The notes below the pieces were generated by a model that ran no database searches, was not told the DNA's origin, and was given only the letters and a program-made list of their open reading frames with translations. From Catonia carolina (lineage: Eukaryota; Arthropoda; Insecta; Hemiptera; Achilidae), in contig JAQMRL010000006.1 in the NCBI GenBank assembly GCA_035578175.1, positions 31,496,893-31,560,892 on the forward strand: a stretch of DNA of 64,000 nt. The letters are read 5' to 3'. Positions 10,401 to 25,400 of this stretch are shown here, one piece after another. Positions within the stretch are counted from its first letter, which is position 1. Each line of letters opens with the position of its first letter. A program made the position numbers and the translations under genes.

Positions 10401-13400
10401 TATATATAAAATAATTAAGAATTTATTAATTTTTTTGAAATAATGGAAGTTCTTCTGGAAGGTACTTTATTATGATTTCATAATTTATGTATTTGTCTAC
10501 ATTGCTGAATGTTTGGTAATCTTTTCAGCTTTGTACGGTTTTATATTAAATTTCGATATTCAATGACGGTTTTCTGTATTCTTAAAGTACGATTTAGATA
10601 ATTCTGTATAAAAATTAATCTAAACAAAACGTTCCAAAAATGATCTCTTCATGGACAAATGTCATGAATCATTTTTATTCAATAAACCTTTTCCCAAGTG
10701 GTATTCTTAGAATTCGAATGCTACGCTGCTACGTGTTTCCCATCGTTCTCTTTGGTTGCGAGAGCTGGACCCTCAATCCCTCATTGGAAAGACGTATAGA
10801 GGCATTCGAAATGTACCTCTACAGGAGAATGCTACGCATTTCCTGGATGCATAGAGTGACAAATTGTGAAGTCCTCAACAGAATTGCGAAGAACAAGGAG
10901 CTGCTATTAACTGTTAAGGAGCGTAAATTGGCGTACATCGGACACCTGATGAGAGGCGGTAGGTATGAGATGCTTCGGCTGATCATTGAGGGGAAGATTC
11001 AGGGGAGCAGATCAGTGGGGAGGAGACAGAATTCTTGGCTCAGGGACTTACGTCGATGGCTCGGCAGAACGTCATCCGAGATCTTTAGAGCCGTCACATC
11101 TCGAGTGATTACAGCCAATTGGATCGCCAACCTTCGAAGGGAGATGGCGCAATAAGAAGAAGAAGAAGAAGTGGTATTTGTTTAGGTAATCAGCCGAAAG
11201 GCTGGTTTGAACCTCTAGAGCAATGGTTCCCAAATTGGGCGGGAGTTGCGCAGGACCTCGCACGTCTAGAGCTGCTGTGAACAGAAATCTCAAGAACGGA
11301 ACATCGTACGAAATTGAAATTTGAAACTTAAGTAAGATGCCACTAGAGGATCCGACACGTACATTTTCATCAAAATCAGTCAACCGGAAGTAGTAGTTTA
11401 TTCGTGTCATTTTTCACTTTTTTGCGATTTTATCAAAAATGGCTTCAACAATTTTTTTTATAATCGCCTCATTACTACATATATTTTATGTTCTACAAGA
11501 TAGGGTAGGCGCCATGTCTGCTGAAATTCTTGAAGAGGTTGTTTTCTCGTAAAAAATCGTTTTTTAAGATTGGGGCTTGCATTTTAGCGCAAAAATGTAC
11601 TATATAATAAAAGTTGTAGATAATTTAAATCTACAACTTTTATTCTGAACATATTTTTGTATAACGCTTAGTTTAGCGGTAATTAGCGATTTTCTGTTTT
11701 TTTTTCTCACGAAAACTTGTAAAAACATCGGATTTTTTAGTATTTCAGCCGTATCATGTGTTTTACGACAAAAGTGTAGTATATAGGTAATAATCAAATT
11801 TATAGGTAATTATAAGATTTAAAACTTTTATCGAAAGCATTTTTCCGTACAGAGCCTAGTTTAGCGTAAAAGAGTGATTTCCGTATTTTGAAGTCAAACT
11901 GACGTTGATTTTCATTTTGCGTCATTCATTCATGATTAAAATTTGGTTATGTTTATTGAGGATAGTTTTTTTGTTTATTTCTACTGTTTTATTACTAATG
12001 TTAGGTCATATTTCTAATTATTTGCATCGTCAAGAGAAAGTTTTGTAAGTGTTTCACACCAGATATATTCAACTTTGTGAAGTTGAATACATTAATGCAA
12101 TTTACTGCATATTTATTTCTAATCATTATAATAACCTTTGGATTAGCTTGCATTTTTTTTTAAATTTTTGTTAAACTGATACAGTTTTTTTGCATTTCCT
12201 TAAACAAAAATCACAAAATACGGTCGTTACAATTTACCTTATCTAAACATGTTTAAATTGCCAATATTGACTATGAGGGTGTTATGATCAAATTTAATTA
12301 ATAATTTACATTTTCTATTAATTTCATTTCTTATTTTGATCTCAAACAATGCCAAATAAAGAATACTTTAAGGGGAATCTCCCACGTACTTATAAAAACA
12401 TTCAACGACCTGCGCCCAGTTTAAAGCGCCCACTGTCCAGCGTGGGATCAACTTGCAGTTTTCATCCATCCTTATCTTTACGAATACCGCTTTAAGGGCT
12501 TTCAACTATAAACTGTTATATACTATTTTATGACTGTAATAAAATATTTTTTTCTTTATTTATCGGTAGATCTAAACTTAAATCTTTCTATTACTAATTC
12601 ATGAACTACTACAACTTCTAATAATAAGATTGATATTTTAGGGTCAGAAAATCGGCGCGATAAAAGAAACGATTTGTTAATCGATGTACGTAAATCTTCT
12701 TTCTGTAAATCTTTAATCTAGTTATAATTTTTCTGTTCCGGAACTAACATTGTGATCTCTCTAATCCTATATAATGCAGATCGGGAAAGATCCATTGATG
12801 TGATTCCGTCCACTATCTAATTCAATAGTTACCGGCGATGAAACGTGGATTTCTTATTACACACCAGAAAGAAAACGGCAGTCATGTGAATGGCTTCATT
12901 TTCAGTCACCAACGAAACCGACAAAGATCAAGCCACTGCCGTTTGGAAGGAAATTTATGACCTCAAAACAAAATACACAAATTTTTATTAAAAAAAAACA
13001 AAACATTTTAACATTTTAGAAAACATTTTTTTTGGTTTGGAAATTGATGGGATTCTTTTGAGATCGATTTAGCATACTGTTGATTGACTCTACGTCACAC
13101 GGAACGACGGTAAATGCATAATATTACTGCGAAACTCTACGCAAGTTACAACGTGCCATTCAAAATCGGTGCCGTGGACGGCTTACCCACGGCATCGTAC
13201 TCTTGTACGATAATGCACGCCCACATGTGGCAGTAAGACGCTCGATTTACTGAGAAGATTTGGATGGGAAATTTTAGTCACCCACCGTACAAGTCCAGAT
13301 TTAGCGCCTTCAGATTACCATTTGTTTGTCAAATTGAAAGAATTTTTGGGTGGTAAGCAATTCTCAGGTGACGATGAACTTAAAGATGCTGTGATTCAGT

Positions 13401-16400
13401 GGCTAAATGAACTGGCGGCAGAAGAATATGACGAGGGTATATTGAAGCTGGTGATTCGCTATGACAAATGTCTTAACTCATATGGATAATGTGTAGAGCA
13501 TTAATGTAAATTTCGTATTTCATTCTGTATCACTTTGTTTTTACATATTTTTCTGAATAAATTTGTTACAACAAAACGATCTTTACTTTAGAGATGACTC
13601 TCTTACTTTTGAGTTATAACTATGTTGCTAAAACACTGAGTGACACTATAAAATAAGAATTAACGCTAGTTAGTGACTGGATAATTATAGAAGGATTTAT
13701 ATCTTTAAAGAATAACTGCTCATTAAATTATTATTTTCAGTAAATTTTAAGATAAGAAATAAGTTTCATGATATATCCCAAGAGACTCTGAGAATTTGTC
13801 GGTAACACCACATTTCAAAAGAATCCAAGCGGTTTTATTAATTATAAATCCTGTAAAAATAAATCTCGAATTATTTATTTAATTAAATTTTTTTAAATAT
13901 TTTTGACAGTGATATAAACTCATTCCAAGTAAGCGCCTTTATTTTATTAATGTACTGAATAAAGATAAGTTAAACACTAATGTCGAGTAGTTTACAGATT
14001 GAATAAATTGTAAAGCTTATAACATTTAAATATGCAAATTAACTACGGTCATTGAAACAGCGGCAAAATTAAAAGTAGCATTACATACTGTAGTTAATAG
14101 CCCATTTTTCTAATATACAGTAACGTTTTCAAGTCACTTGGACATTGCTCTTAGTTAAATTTATCAGCTTAGTTCAAGTCCATATCTGTTACATTCGCCT
14201 TCGTTGTTTTATCCTACAGAAGGTTAGTTACGTAGGCAATATAACAGGAGTCGACTGTCTTGTCTTTTGTATTTTTATTTGCAAGAAGGAACGTTTGACT
14301 TGTGTGTGCTTGTGTTTTACATTTACACCTAATATTCTTTGACTCGCTTTAATAACACTACACGTCATTCTAGGCAAGTAACATTAATAAATAGATCCTT
14401 TCTTTACTAATCTTGATAGTACATACTCTTGACTATTGTTACTACATAAACATAGCGGTATCACTTCTTCTTCTTCAAGTGTACGACCACACAAATACAA
14501 CTAATAAGTGGGTTAATTATTAATCTTTTAACAGTTTTGCCGTTCGTATAGTGTTTCTACTAATAATTTTTACAAAATGTATTGCAATAAAACATTAGAT
14601 ATCTTAATAAACATTCTTTATAATTTGTAATTACGATTTTTAACTTCATCTTTCGTACGAAATTTAAATTATTACTGGCACGTATCCAGAAGAGGGCAAA
14701 ATAATTTCCCACCCATCGAAATTGTCACATTTGCCCCTAAAATTTACTTAAGAAAGAATAAAAATTCTTTGATAATTGAAAAAAAGATATCAGGTGTGCA
14801 AAAAGTCTGAAACCGGTTGTTTTTTAGTCAAAAAGCTTATTGTAGCAAAGAATGCGAATCAGTAGAGATAAAAAAAGGACTTTTTAAAGTACATTTTTAC
14901 TTCCTCTTGTCTTTATGAAAATATAGGAAGGGCGTTGTTTTCATGTCGATATTTCGAAATTTGGTGAAATTAAAAAAATATATATTGTGTTTTGAACCGC
15001 TACTAAATTAAATGCTAAAATGTTGTTAATTTTAAATAGTGTTCGTGTGGATTGTGTAGTTTGGCAGTCTGTGATGATGTGTTTGATTGTAAGTGGCGTG
15101 TTGCAATGTGTACAATGTTGTGATTCTTCTTTCTTCAGTAAGTGTTTGTGTGTAAGTGAATAGTGTCCAATTCGTATTCGTGTAAGTAAAACTTGATGCC
15201 TTCGAAGCTCCAAGTGAGGCTGAGGGTTTTCAAAAATGTGTTTCCTGATGTGGTGAAGTTTCGTTGGAGGATGTCGAGACCAAATTTGGTTCCAGTGTTG
15301 TTTGATTTGGTTGTGCAGATGTCTCCTGATATCTGCAGGAGATGAGTGATGTTTATCTATCAGTGGGGTCTTAAACGCCTCTTTGGCGGCCGTGTCCGCT
15401 GTCTCATTTCCGTTTATACCGCAATGCGACGAAACCCACACAATGTGTACTTCATTCCTGTTGTTACGTTAAAACTTCTGGTTATTGTGAATTCTTATCA
15501 GTACTGCCATACAATTACCTTTCATACAAGAATGATAAAACATATTATGTTAATTTTCTAAATGTTTTATGAACTCCATCTGTCAGATCCTTACTCATTT
15601 AATTCTAGAGTTTAAAATCTAGTTGATACATAAAACCGTTACTTGTGGGAGGTTACAAAGAGAACAAAATAAAATATATTTATTACTACAGAGTTTAAAT
15701 TTTAAAATGTTATATTTTTTGCATTTCGTTTCGCTGGACAGCAATGTTCAAACGTAGGTCGTTTATATAAAATATGCTACAAAATTGTAACAAGAGTTGT
15801 TTGCTACATTTTTTTAATTTTATCTATTCATAAAGGTGTTCCTTCTTTACTGATATAGTTCGGTGATTTCTGTATACGGTGGTTGTATGCCCCCGTTTAA
15901 AATTTAGGCCTATTTGTAAACCTACTCATAACACTATGTTATTACTGTATTCTCTTCTAACTATTAATAAAAAGTATTTTTTAAATTACATTATAACTTT
16001 AAAATGAGTCATCTATATCTATTTTTTGTCTTAAATTGTTTTTTTACCATTTTTGGTAAATTTAGAATAGTGTTATTATTTCTGAATTAATTTATTTTAT
16101 TTTTAACTCCCACGTTAAAGTAGTAACTTTGTAGTTTGTGATCTAATTGTTAATTTGTATCGTTCGCCCACTGTGGTTTTCTAGTTTATCGTCAATGTCT
16201 AGACTTTAAACTCCGAAGAAAATACTGTATCCTTTTCCCTTCATTGCTTGATATTTTAAACTATGTGATTCTTTTGCAATCAGTTTTTTTAATGCAATTA
16301 TAAATTCTAGGCAAAAATGATAAAATCTGAATAATAACGTTCTTAGAATGAAAATATTTACCACTCTTATTAGTGTGTTTCCAAAAAGATTAAACTGTGA

Positions 16401-19400
16401 ACAAAAACTAAAACTAAACTTGACTGAATTGTGCATTTTTAATGTGTTTTTTTTATCCGAGGCGGCGAGAAAAACTCATGTTCACTGCACTCCCTCACGA
16501 TGGGGGAAGTAGTGTTGGAGTCAATTGAGGCGTCCTCGTCCAGCCCCAAGGAGGCCGCAACCGCCTTACTAACCAAAAACCCGCCGCCTGGCCACTTGAT
16601 CCGACATCAGCAAACAACCCTCCACCTCCCTCGGAACTGTTTATATAACATTACATTTAAAAAATAAATTATAACAAAGAAATTTATAACATTTGTATGA
16701 TTGTAGTGTCTACGTAAGTTCTCGTGTACAAGTCTAAACTTATTGATATCTGTTGAAACGTATCTTAAAATATTGTATTCTTAAAATTTTACGATCTACC
16801 TGAAAGCCTAAATTGAAATATTATGTTCTGAATATGTTTTAATACCAAATGAAGACTTAGTATAGTTATTTATTTCCTTATTAATTCCCCAGTTCTCCTT
16901 TTAAGGAAGAGACAAATTGCTGACATAAGTCGTAAATTATCAAAGAAAATAGATTTTTGTTGTTTTATTTTTTACGTATCGTTTTTATAAATGCCGTTTG
17001 TTGACCGTGATAAAGATCCAGTTCACAATTATCAGATATTAAATCTTTCTTTTTTTATTCTATTAATTGGATAAAGTTTTTCGTGTTTTACGCTCAAGGT
17101 TACTACTAAAGATGTGTTAGCAAAAATATATTTATTGCTTTTAACTTTTATATTTAAAATCGTTTAGAATTTGTATTGTATTTTAGATAATTTATTTGAT
17201 AAAATATATTGTCAACAAATAAACATTTTAAATGATTTGAAATTTTGTAAATTCAACAATGTATGAGCTAGTTGTGGAATTTTTATTACAAACTTTACTA
17301 TTTTAATACCTGTTCAGAATTGTTGATATTCTTCATTGTTTGTAAATGTCAGTACATTTTAAAATGTATCCATGATGTGTTAAAATTTTTGCACAAAAAG
17401 AAACTGGAATGTATTCTAGCTTAACCCTTCGAAAACTAATCCGTCGAAAACTAATTCCAAGATCGCGGCGATAGACTTGGCTTTTTTATCCATCTTTTAT
17501 CCAAAAAATTGAAATTTTAAAAGACATTAAGAAAACTTCGAGAGATTTTTTTAAAAAAACAAACATGAAACTTAGTTTTTTTTACACCATTTACACCGAA
17601 TTTACGAAAAATTTGTTGTAATTATTAGGTTAAGGTGGGTGTCTTATTAGATTATTTTGTTTAATTCAAAGAGACTTGAAAATTCTTATTGCAAAGTCGC
17701 GCGTTTTTGTCAAAATTTGGCAATAAATTGAGTGGTATCCGAACATTCACAAATCAATAGAAAATTTCCCACTAACCTGATTGTGTTTCTAAATAGCTTA
17801 CTTTCTTCCTCATGCATTCAGCTATTATTTAACTATAATGTTTACTGGTGTGCGCATACAATGACCTTCACTCTTACACAAACTGTTGAGTACTTACATA
17901 CTCGTCAACTAACAACCATAAATGGGCTACCCAGCTTCTAAGAGTTAAAATGTATTCATGATGTGTTAAATTTTTGCTCAAAAAGAAACTGGAATGTATT
18001 CTAGCTTAAGGGTTGAACTCTACTCAATCGTCCACGTGTAAATATGTTCTTCGTTTAGAGCCGTTATAGACCACGTAGAGTAACAGAAGACATCTCTGAA
18101 AGCTCTTTTTGCAACCCACACACTCAGCACGCTCTCACTGTAAGATTTTCTCCTTCTTTCCGTCTATCCGATGTTAAACTTTGTTTTTCGTGGAAGCCCT
18201 TAAAGTTAGTACTAAACTTGGTTCTTTCCTATATATTTTCTCGGTTTCTTCCAATTGCTGGTCATCAATTTTTTTTTCTTTTATGACGACAATGGTAATT
18301 TAACACTCCACCTGTCTGTTATGGGCAGAAATTAAATCTGTCAAACAAAAATATACTAATTTATAGAATTAATATTAATTTTTTATTCTGTACCTAATGA
18401 TGGAACATCATATATGCTTTAGAACTTAGCTAATTTCGTACTTGTTCATATAATTTAACAGCTAAACGGCTGGTTTGAAACCGTAAAGGTTTTATTAAGT
18501 AAACAATTAAGTGAAGCGGTTTATCCCAGGTTTAAGTTGAAATACGTGATGCTTCCTATATTTAATTCTCCTCGGTACAAAAGTCACATTTATTTTGTGC
18601 TATGTAATGTCTGGCTAAAAGAATATGCGTTGTCTTATTATTATAGCACTTTATTTTCTTTGAAAAACCAGTAAATTAATATTTTTCAGTGGATAAAAAT
18701 AAGTAGCAAAATACAATCAATAATCATTTAATTCGGAAAAAGAAAAGAAAATTTTCAGAGGTGACTTTAATAATATTGTCACTTGGTTTTTTTAAATGAT
18801 TCAGTTATAGAATTAGTAAAGTAAATTGATATATTTATACGGTTTAGCGAAACTCTTTACTTGTATAAAAAAACTCAGGTACGAAAATATAAAAAATGAG
18901 TTATTTTTAAAATGTTTTGATTAAAACTCATGGTAAAAGTTTTTCCCGGGGTATTGTGTTGGTATATTATCAGGGAATTTGAAGATCGTGTTGTTAAGTA
19001 TATAAAATGTATTTTTTAAATGAAAGAATTTCAAAAAAATATGTGGGAAAACTTAAAATGTTATAACTTAACCTTTGGTGGGATATTACAGTTGTTTTAT
19101 TAATGATTTATACAAAAGTTAAATAAGATACATCGAATGAATCAGGAATTTTTAGAATACCATCTTGAAACTTTGATGAAAGATTATACATTATAAGTTA
19201 GGATGTAATGTTAACACAATTTTTAAGCTGTCGTTTTTAGAAATACCGTTTTGAAGGTGATCAGGTCCTGACCAACAGTTTTACAATGATATTCAGACAG
19301 TAGAGCAGAAGTAGACGTGGCCGCAACCTTGCACTGCCTTGACCATGTTAAAGGAGTAGACTATTTTATAATTCTATCTTTGTCTGGTTCTACTCTACAA

Positions 19401-22400
19401 TAGACGACAAGACAAAACACATTACGAAAATTATTATCGGCCGGTCACATAAAAATTCACGCACGCTCATGTCTATACAAGAACGCATTCATGTATCTTA
19501 ATGGTTTATGCGCTCCAGCATTATTTTATTATTGTCATCCGATCAAGACGACATTCTTTATAAAAGACAATTTTTTTTCATTTTAGGATTTGAAAAAAAT
19601 GTAATCATGTAGAATCTCTTTAATGTACTATAACTTATATTTACATTACTACAGGTTCATATTTCAATTACAAACTACGATTATTTATGTAATACAGTCG
19701 GGCCCCCGTATCCGCGATTTCACTTATCCACGGTTTACAATTGAAGATTTTGGTGCAAGAAGGGAACTGTTTGAAGAAACCTGTTTTAAGTTGTCTCGTT
19801 TTTGCCTCTAAAGTAAATACAGTGAAGCGTCAGTTATCCGAACTAATTGGGACCAGAGCGGTTCTGATAATCAAATAGTTCGGATAATCAAATACGCTAA
19901 ATACAGTAATTTTATACACTGTACTGCAACAATGCAATATAACCTAACTGTTTAACAGGTTAATAAGTGCTAATATAAACTTTGATTAAAAAAACACTAA
20001 TTTATTGCAATTGTAGAGTATAATCAATAAAATCATAAAAATAAAGGGAAAATACAGAATTTCAAAACTGAATAAATTAACTACGGTAAAATCCGTTAGA
20101 AAATATTTTTTAACACACGTGTAGGAGTGTTCCTGTCAGTGGGGGTCAATAAGGAATACTTCTTGGGAGTTATACGTGGTTTGCGTGAATCCGCCGAAAA
20201 TGTTCAGAATTGTGCCAAAACCGCTCGTGGATATTGCATCACGATAATGCTCACGCTCACACTTTATTGCTTGTCCGTAATTTTTTTCAAACAACACGCC
20301 ATTATGTTACCTCGGCCACCATATTCACCGGACACGGCCCCCGGCGACTTCTTTCTATTCCCGAAGCTGAAGATAACCATGAAAGCTAATGTATGCTAAT
20401 GCGGACGGTAAGAAGGCTGATAGACGAAAATGAATGATGAAAACATGCCAGACCTGACCGGGAATCGAACCCGGGACCCTGGCGTAGAAGCCGTTTGCGC
20501 TAACCACTACGCCAACGGACCGGCGTATTACAAGAATTTGTAGTTTTTATTATAAAATATAGTTTAAATCGTTCTAAAAGTATAAAATATAGTTTTAAAT
20601 CGGGTTCGAATCCCATTCAGGTACGGCATATTTTCATACGTTACAACAATCATTTCATCCTTCACCGTCTGCATTAGCAGTAATTGCAGAACAGTCGGTC
20701 GTTAAACCGAAAAAAAAATTAAATTAAATCGTTCTGAAAATTTTACTCTTAAATAACTAATTTATGAGAGATAAATAAACTTTTTATCAACATATATTAT
20801 GTAACATTATACTATACAACAATAAAAATAAATTAAAACATTTTAAAAAATTGTTAAGGGAATTTTTTATTTTAAATAGGGAAATTGTTTTTTAAAAAAC
20901 CTTGAAATATCTCTCAGAGAAGAAGTTACGAATTTCACAATTTAAAACTGTACTTTTAAAAGGACTTGAATCATGGAAACTTAGTCTCCGGAAAGCAGCT
21001 GTTAAACAGCTAACTCGAGGCGAAAACTTTACCACTATAGTAATCCGGAGGGTTGCAATAAAAAGTACTTTTTTTTGTATTACGTCTGACTGTTCTGCAA
21101 TTTTTACTAATGCAGACGGTGGATAATGATGTTAATGAAAATGAGTGATGAAAAAATGCCAGATCTGACCGGGAATCGAACCCGGGACCCCGGCGAAGAA
21201 GCCAGTTGCGCTAACCACTACGCCAACGGGCCGGCGTACAAAAAGTACAAAAATATTGATGAATTTTCTTAAAGAGTTTGTTTTAGTTTATATAAAGTCG
21301 TATGAATAGCTCGTGTATTAGCGACTACGTTGGGTTTTAAACTTATGAACATTTTTAGACCCTAGCCTGGAAGCAAACCCGGAACCTCCGCGTTTTAGGC
21401 TAGCGTGCTACACTACACTACTTTGTTTGTTTACTCAAACAAGCATTAAAATTGTTTAGAATACCTCAATACTTATTATATTTCATAAAAAAACAATACA
21501 ATATGCTTTTGTTTTCAATCTTATTATGTGTTTAAAACTCAATTTTTAAAGCGTTTAACAGCATAATTTACGTTTTCTTTTAAATTTATCAATTCTCAGT
21601 GAAATTTCCAACTTTCACTTATTTAAAATAAATTTCTTTATACAAAATAAATATTCAAATATACTATAGTTATTCAAATTTAAAATTTAACTAATTAGTG
21701 TGGTGTAATTTATCTTACTTATGTAAAACAAATGCAGATGTATTTGTAAGGTAAAATAGAAAAATTCTAATATAATAGTATAAATAGATGCGTCAAGAAG
21801 TTTAAGTAATCAGTACCTCTATTGTGTCAGTCACAATTCTCAGTATGAATTAAATTAAGTGTCGTTTAAAACAATTTTGTAAAGTACTCTGACCTTAAAG
21901 TAGCAGCAACTTCTTCAATAGATACTTTAACAGTAATTTATATACACAATTTTAAAATGTTACAAATGAAGCTAATTAAAATTAAAGTTTATAATTTTTA
22001 TAGAAATTTAAAAATAAAATAATTAAGAGAGTAATTCAGATAATTAATAATGTAAGAGGTTATGTAAATTAATCATTTTGAATAATTATTTACTTCATTG
22101 AACTACACAATTTTTTAATAATTTTTAGTACTTTCTAACAACTTTAAGATAAAGTAAGGAAATATTGTGATTATACAAAACATTTCAAACCCAAATTTCA
22201 AATAATCTTCCATGTTTATTACACCATGAAGCCAAAAAGGTTTTAAAATATTTCTAGATAAATTCTGCATTTAACCTGCGAATTTGTTTCTCATATTTTG
22301 TCCTACAGAAAAAACTCCTAATCAACTAGGTTGAAACTTGAAGATTAAATTTTTCTCAAACAACCCATTTGCAGCTGTTGGAATAAGTATTGTAGCCCCA

Positions 22401-25400
22401 AAACTAAATGTATATTAATCCAATACAACAAAAATCTTCTTCCGTGTCATATCCATAGTGGACTTTGGTAATTATTTACTTCATTAAACTATAAAAGATT
22501 TTATTAATTTTTAGTTCTTTCTTACAACTTTAAGATAGAGTAGGAAAATATTGTGATTATACAAAATATTAAAACCTAAATTTCAAATAATCTTCATAGT
22601 TTATGAAACGGTGAAACCAAAGATGTTTCAAAATATTTTTTAGAAGTATTCTAGATAAATTCTGCATGTAGCCTACGCATTTGTTTTCTGTAGTTGTCCT
22701 GCAGTAAAAACTCCTAGATCAACTGGGTTGAAACTTGAAGACTTAAGTTTTTCTCAAATAACCATTTAGCAGCTTTTAGAATAAGCATTGTAGCTTCAAA
22801 ACTAACTGTACATTAATCCGATACAAGAATAATCTTCTTCTTTCAGTGTCATATCCTTAGTGGACATTGGGGTTCATCAAGGATGATCTAATCATACTCA
22901 CTGTAGATCAGAAAAGGTCCATTAAAGTGAAATCAGTCCATTGTCTCAAGTTTTTAACCCAGATTGTTTGTCTTCAGCCAGGACCATATTAATGTTTTTT
23001 ATGTATATAAAAACTTTGTGTTTACTTTATACTGTTTTTTGTATTTTCTTCCTTACAAGCACTTTCCCTGTGTGCACCGCTTCTTCATGTATTAATAATA
23101 AAAGTTTCTAGAAATATTTTATGAAGATTTCATTTTCCTTTGTCAATGGTTTGAATCAAACTTACTGTATTTACAGATCTTTCAGTATTGTGTATTGAAA
23201 TATTTTAATAAAGCTCATTTTTTAAATTTTTGCAACGTTCAATAGGCAATTAATAATAGCCTATACTTTGCTGAATTTTTGAGTAAGTACCAAGTTTGAT
23301 GTAGCTTTAAAAGAAAAATGCAAATTTCTGCTAAACTTAGTGTTGGACTGAAAAAATTTTAAGACTAAAATTGAAGTACACACATGTTCTTTTTAATTTT
23401 TATTATGTGCAATTTTACATTAAAATTCAAGGGTGCAATTTAAAAAGTCCGATATTGATGTGAATTTTTGCAGAAATTCCGTAAACTTTCAATAAACTAA
23501 GAAATTGGATGAAAAACATCAGTTGTATTGTTTTTACGTCCGCTTCATGCCCATAATAGGCAGGTGGAATGTTAATTTTTGCACTCGATCTGCTAGTTCC
23601 AGGGCTACAAAAAATAGTTCTGTTTCTTATCACATGGTCAACAATTATATGACTGAAGCTTTTTGAATAGAAAAGGTAGAGGTGTAAAAGACACTAGTCA
23701 GAGTTATCTCTTCTGAGAGTAATGAATTTCATTATACAGCCAGACCCTGTGGTGAATGAAGTGTATTATTTGCAGGGTGGAAAGTAAATGCTTTTCAGGT
23801 GGCCTGGCATGCTGATAAGCATACTTTTCCTCTCAGGAAAATTGTAAACCACCTCTTTTCTCGTTTTACTTAGTAAAGCTTCTAGAGGTTCAAACCAGCC
23901 TTTCAGCTAATGACCTAAACAAACTTGTTAAAGGAAACTTGAACTATTTGTTTAATGGAAATTAAAAAACAAAGTAATGATTAAAATTTAAGATTAATAA
24001 ATCAGTTTTGTTGTTTGTGAGAAGTAAAAGTGATAAGATTTGGAAATATCAATTTGTTAGAAATATGAAACATTAAAATAAATTAAAAGTTTGATATCAC
24101 TAATACAGGTTCCTTTTTCCTAAAACAAACCTGTTTAGCCATCTACAATCTTGTCACAACTCTTTCCTCCATCTGTTTCTTGGACATCCTATTTATCTTC
24201 AATTAGTTTTACATTCTTATAAAATTGTAAAAATATTCTTTCGTACCTTCACTGTTATTTAGACATCTAAATAATTTTAGTGGTATTAATTTTTTTTATC
24301 CCTGACAAGTGTACGTTGCAATTTGTTCAATTTAAAAACATTAAGCTACCCTATGACCTGATGAGATGAGGATGATTTATGTATGAAGTGTAAATAAGGT
24401 GTAATTTTGTACAGACTCAGCCCGACCATTCCTGAGAGATTATGATTAATTGAACCCCAGCCAACAAAGTATATCAGTAACCACTGTCTGGTATTCAAAT
24501 CCGCGTAAAAGTAACTATCTTTACTAGGATTTAAATTGGGAACCTTATTCTCCGAAAATCAGCTGTTAAACAGCAGAAACGCGGTGAGAACTTTACCATT
24601 AGACCAACCCAGTGAGTTAGTGGTTTGAATCGTACATATTTTTATACTCCAGATTTAGAATCACAAACTCGTTTTTTACCAGAAATTAGAGAAATCATAT
24701 CTTTCTTGTCATAATAGTAACAAAATTAAATAACTTTATCTCAAATATACAAGTATTCAATCTTTTATTCTTGTATTATATGAAATAAAATTCCTGGAAT
24801 GCCTCAACAAATTTGAATATAGTTTTTATTAAATAAAAAAAGTCTACTCTTTTTTTGTATGATAACTAAATTAAAATTGTCTGTACTACACAAAGATATT
24901 CTTCAAATTATTTAACGACACTAGATAAAATAAAAGTGAAAACATTTTTTCTTCTTCTCAGATTATATTTCATCCAGATGTATTTTGGACGTCATGATTA
25001 ATTTAAACTGTTGGATGTATGATGTCTTATTTAGAAAATAATATATTTTATCAAATTCATTCAACCGGAATATGATTATTTTAAATCAACTACTTATTTA
25101 TTTTCTTTTTCGATCTGTTTCGCTTTGTAAAAACATAATGAATTGAAGCACTAAAATATCAAACTGTCAAAATACAACATGTTTAGTTTAAAAAATATGT
25201 TCTTTTCAAAATAACATGATTGTACTATAATTGGTTTTTCTTTTTTTAACATAACTGGAATTTACTGTACTTTATCCTGTTGTTGTCTATAAGAATTCTT
25301 ATTTGACATTCTATTTGTATTCTATTGTAAGATAGATTTTATAATTCTAACAAGCAGTATACAAATTTGCTTTTTAGTTTTTGTTTCTTTAAAGAAACAG

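Noticed and set aside
20460..21236. Possible genuine tRNA genes (A/B-box-like sequences on the minus strand)
   Set aside because: The tRNA-like part always continues into the same non-tRNA body with an A-rich tail, occurs in several diverged copies, and does not close into a clean acceptor stem by eye. It is a SINE head.
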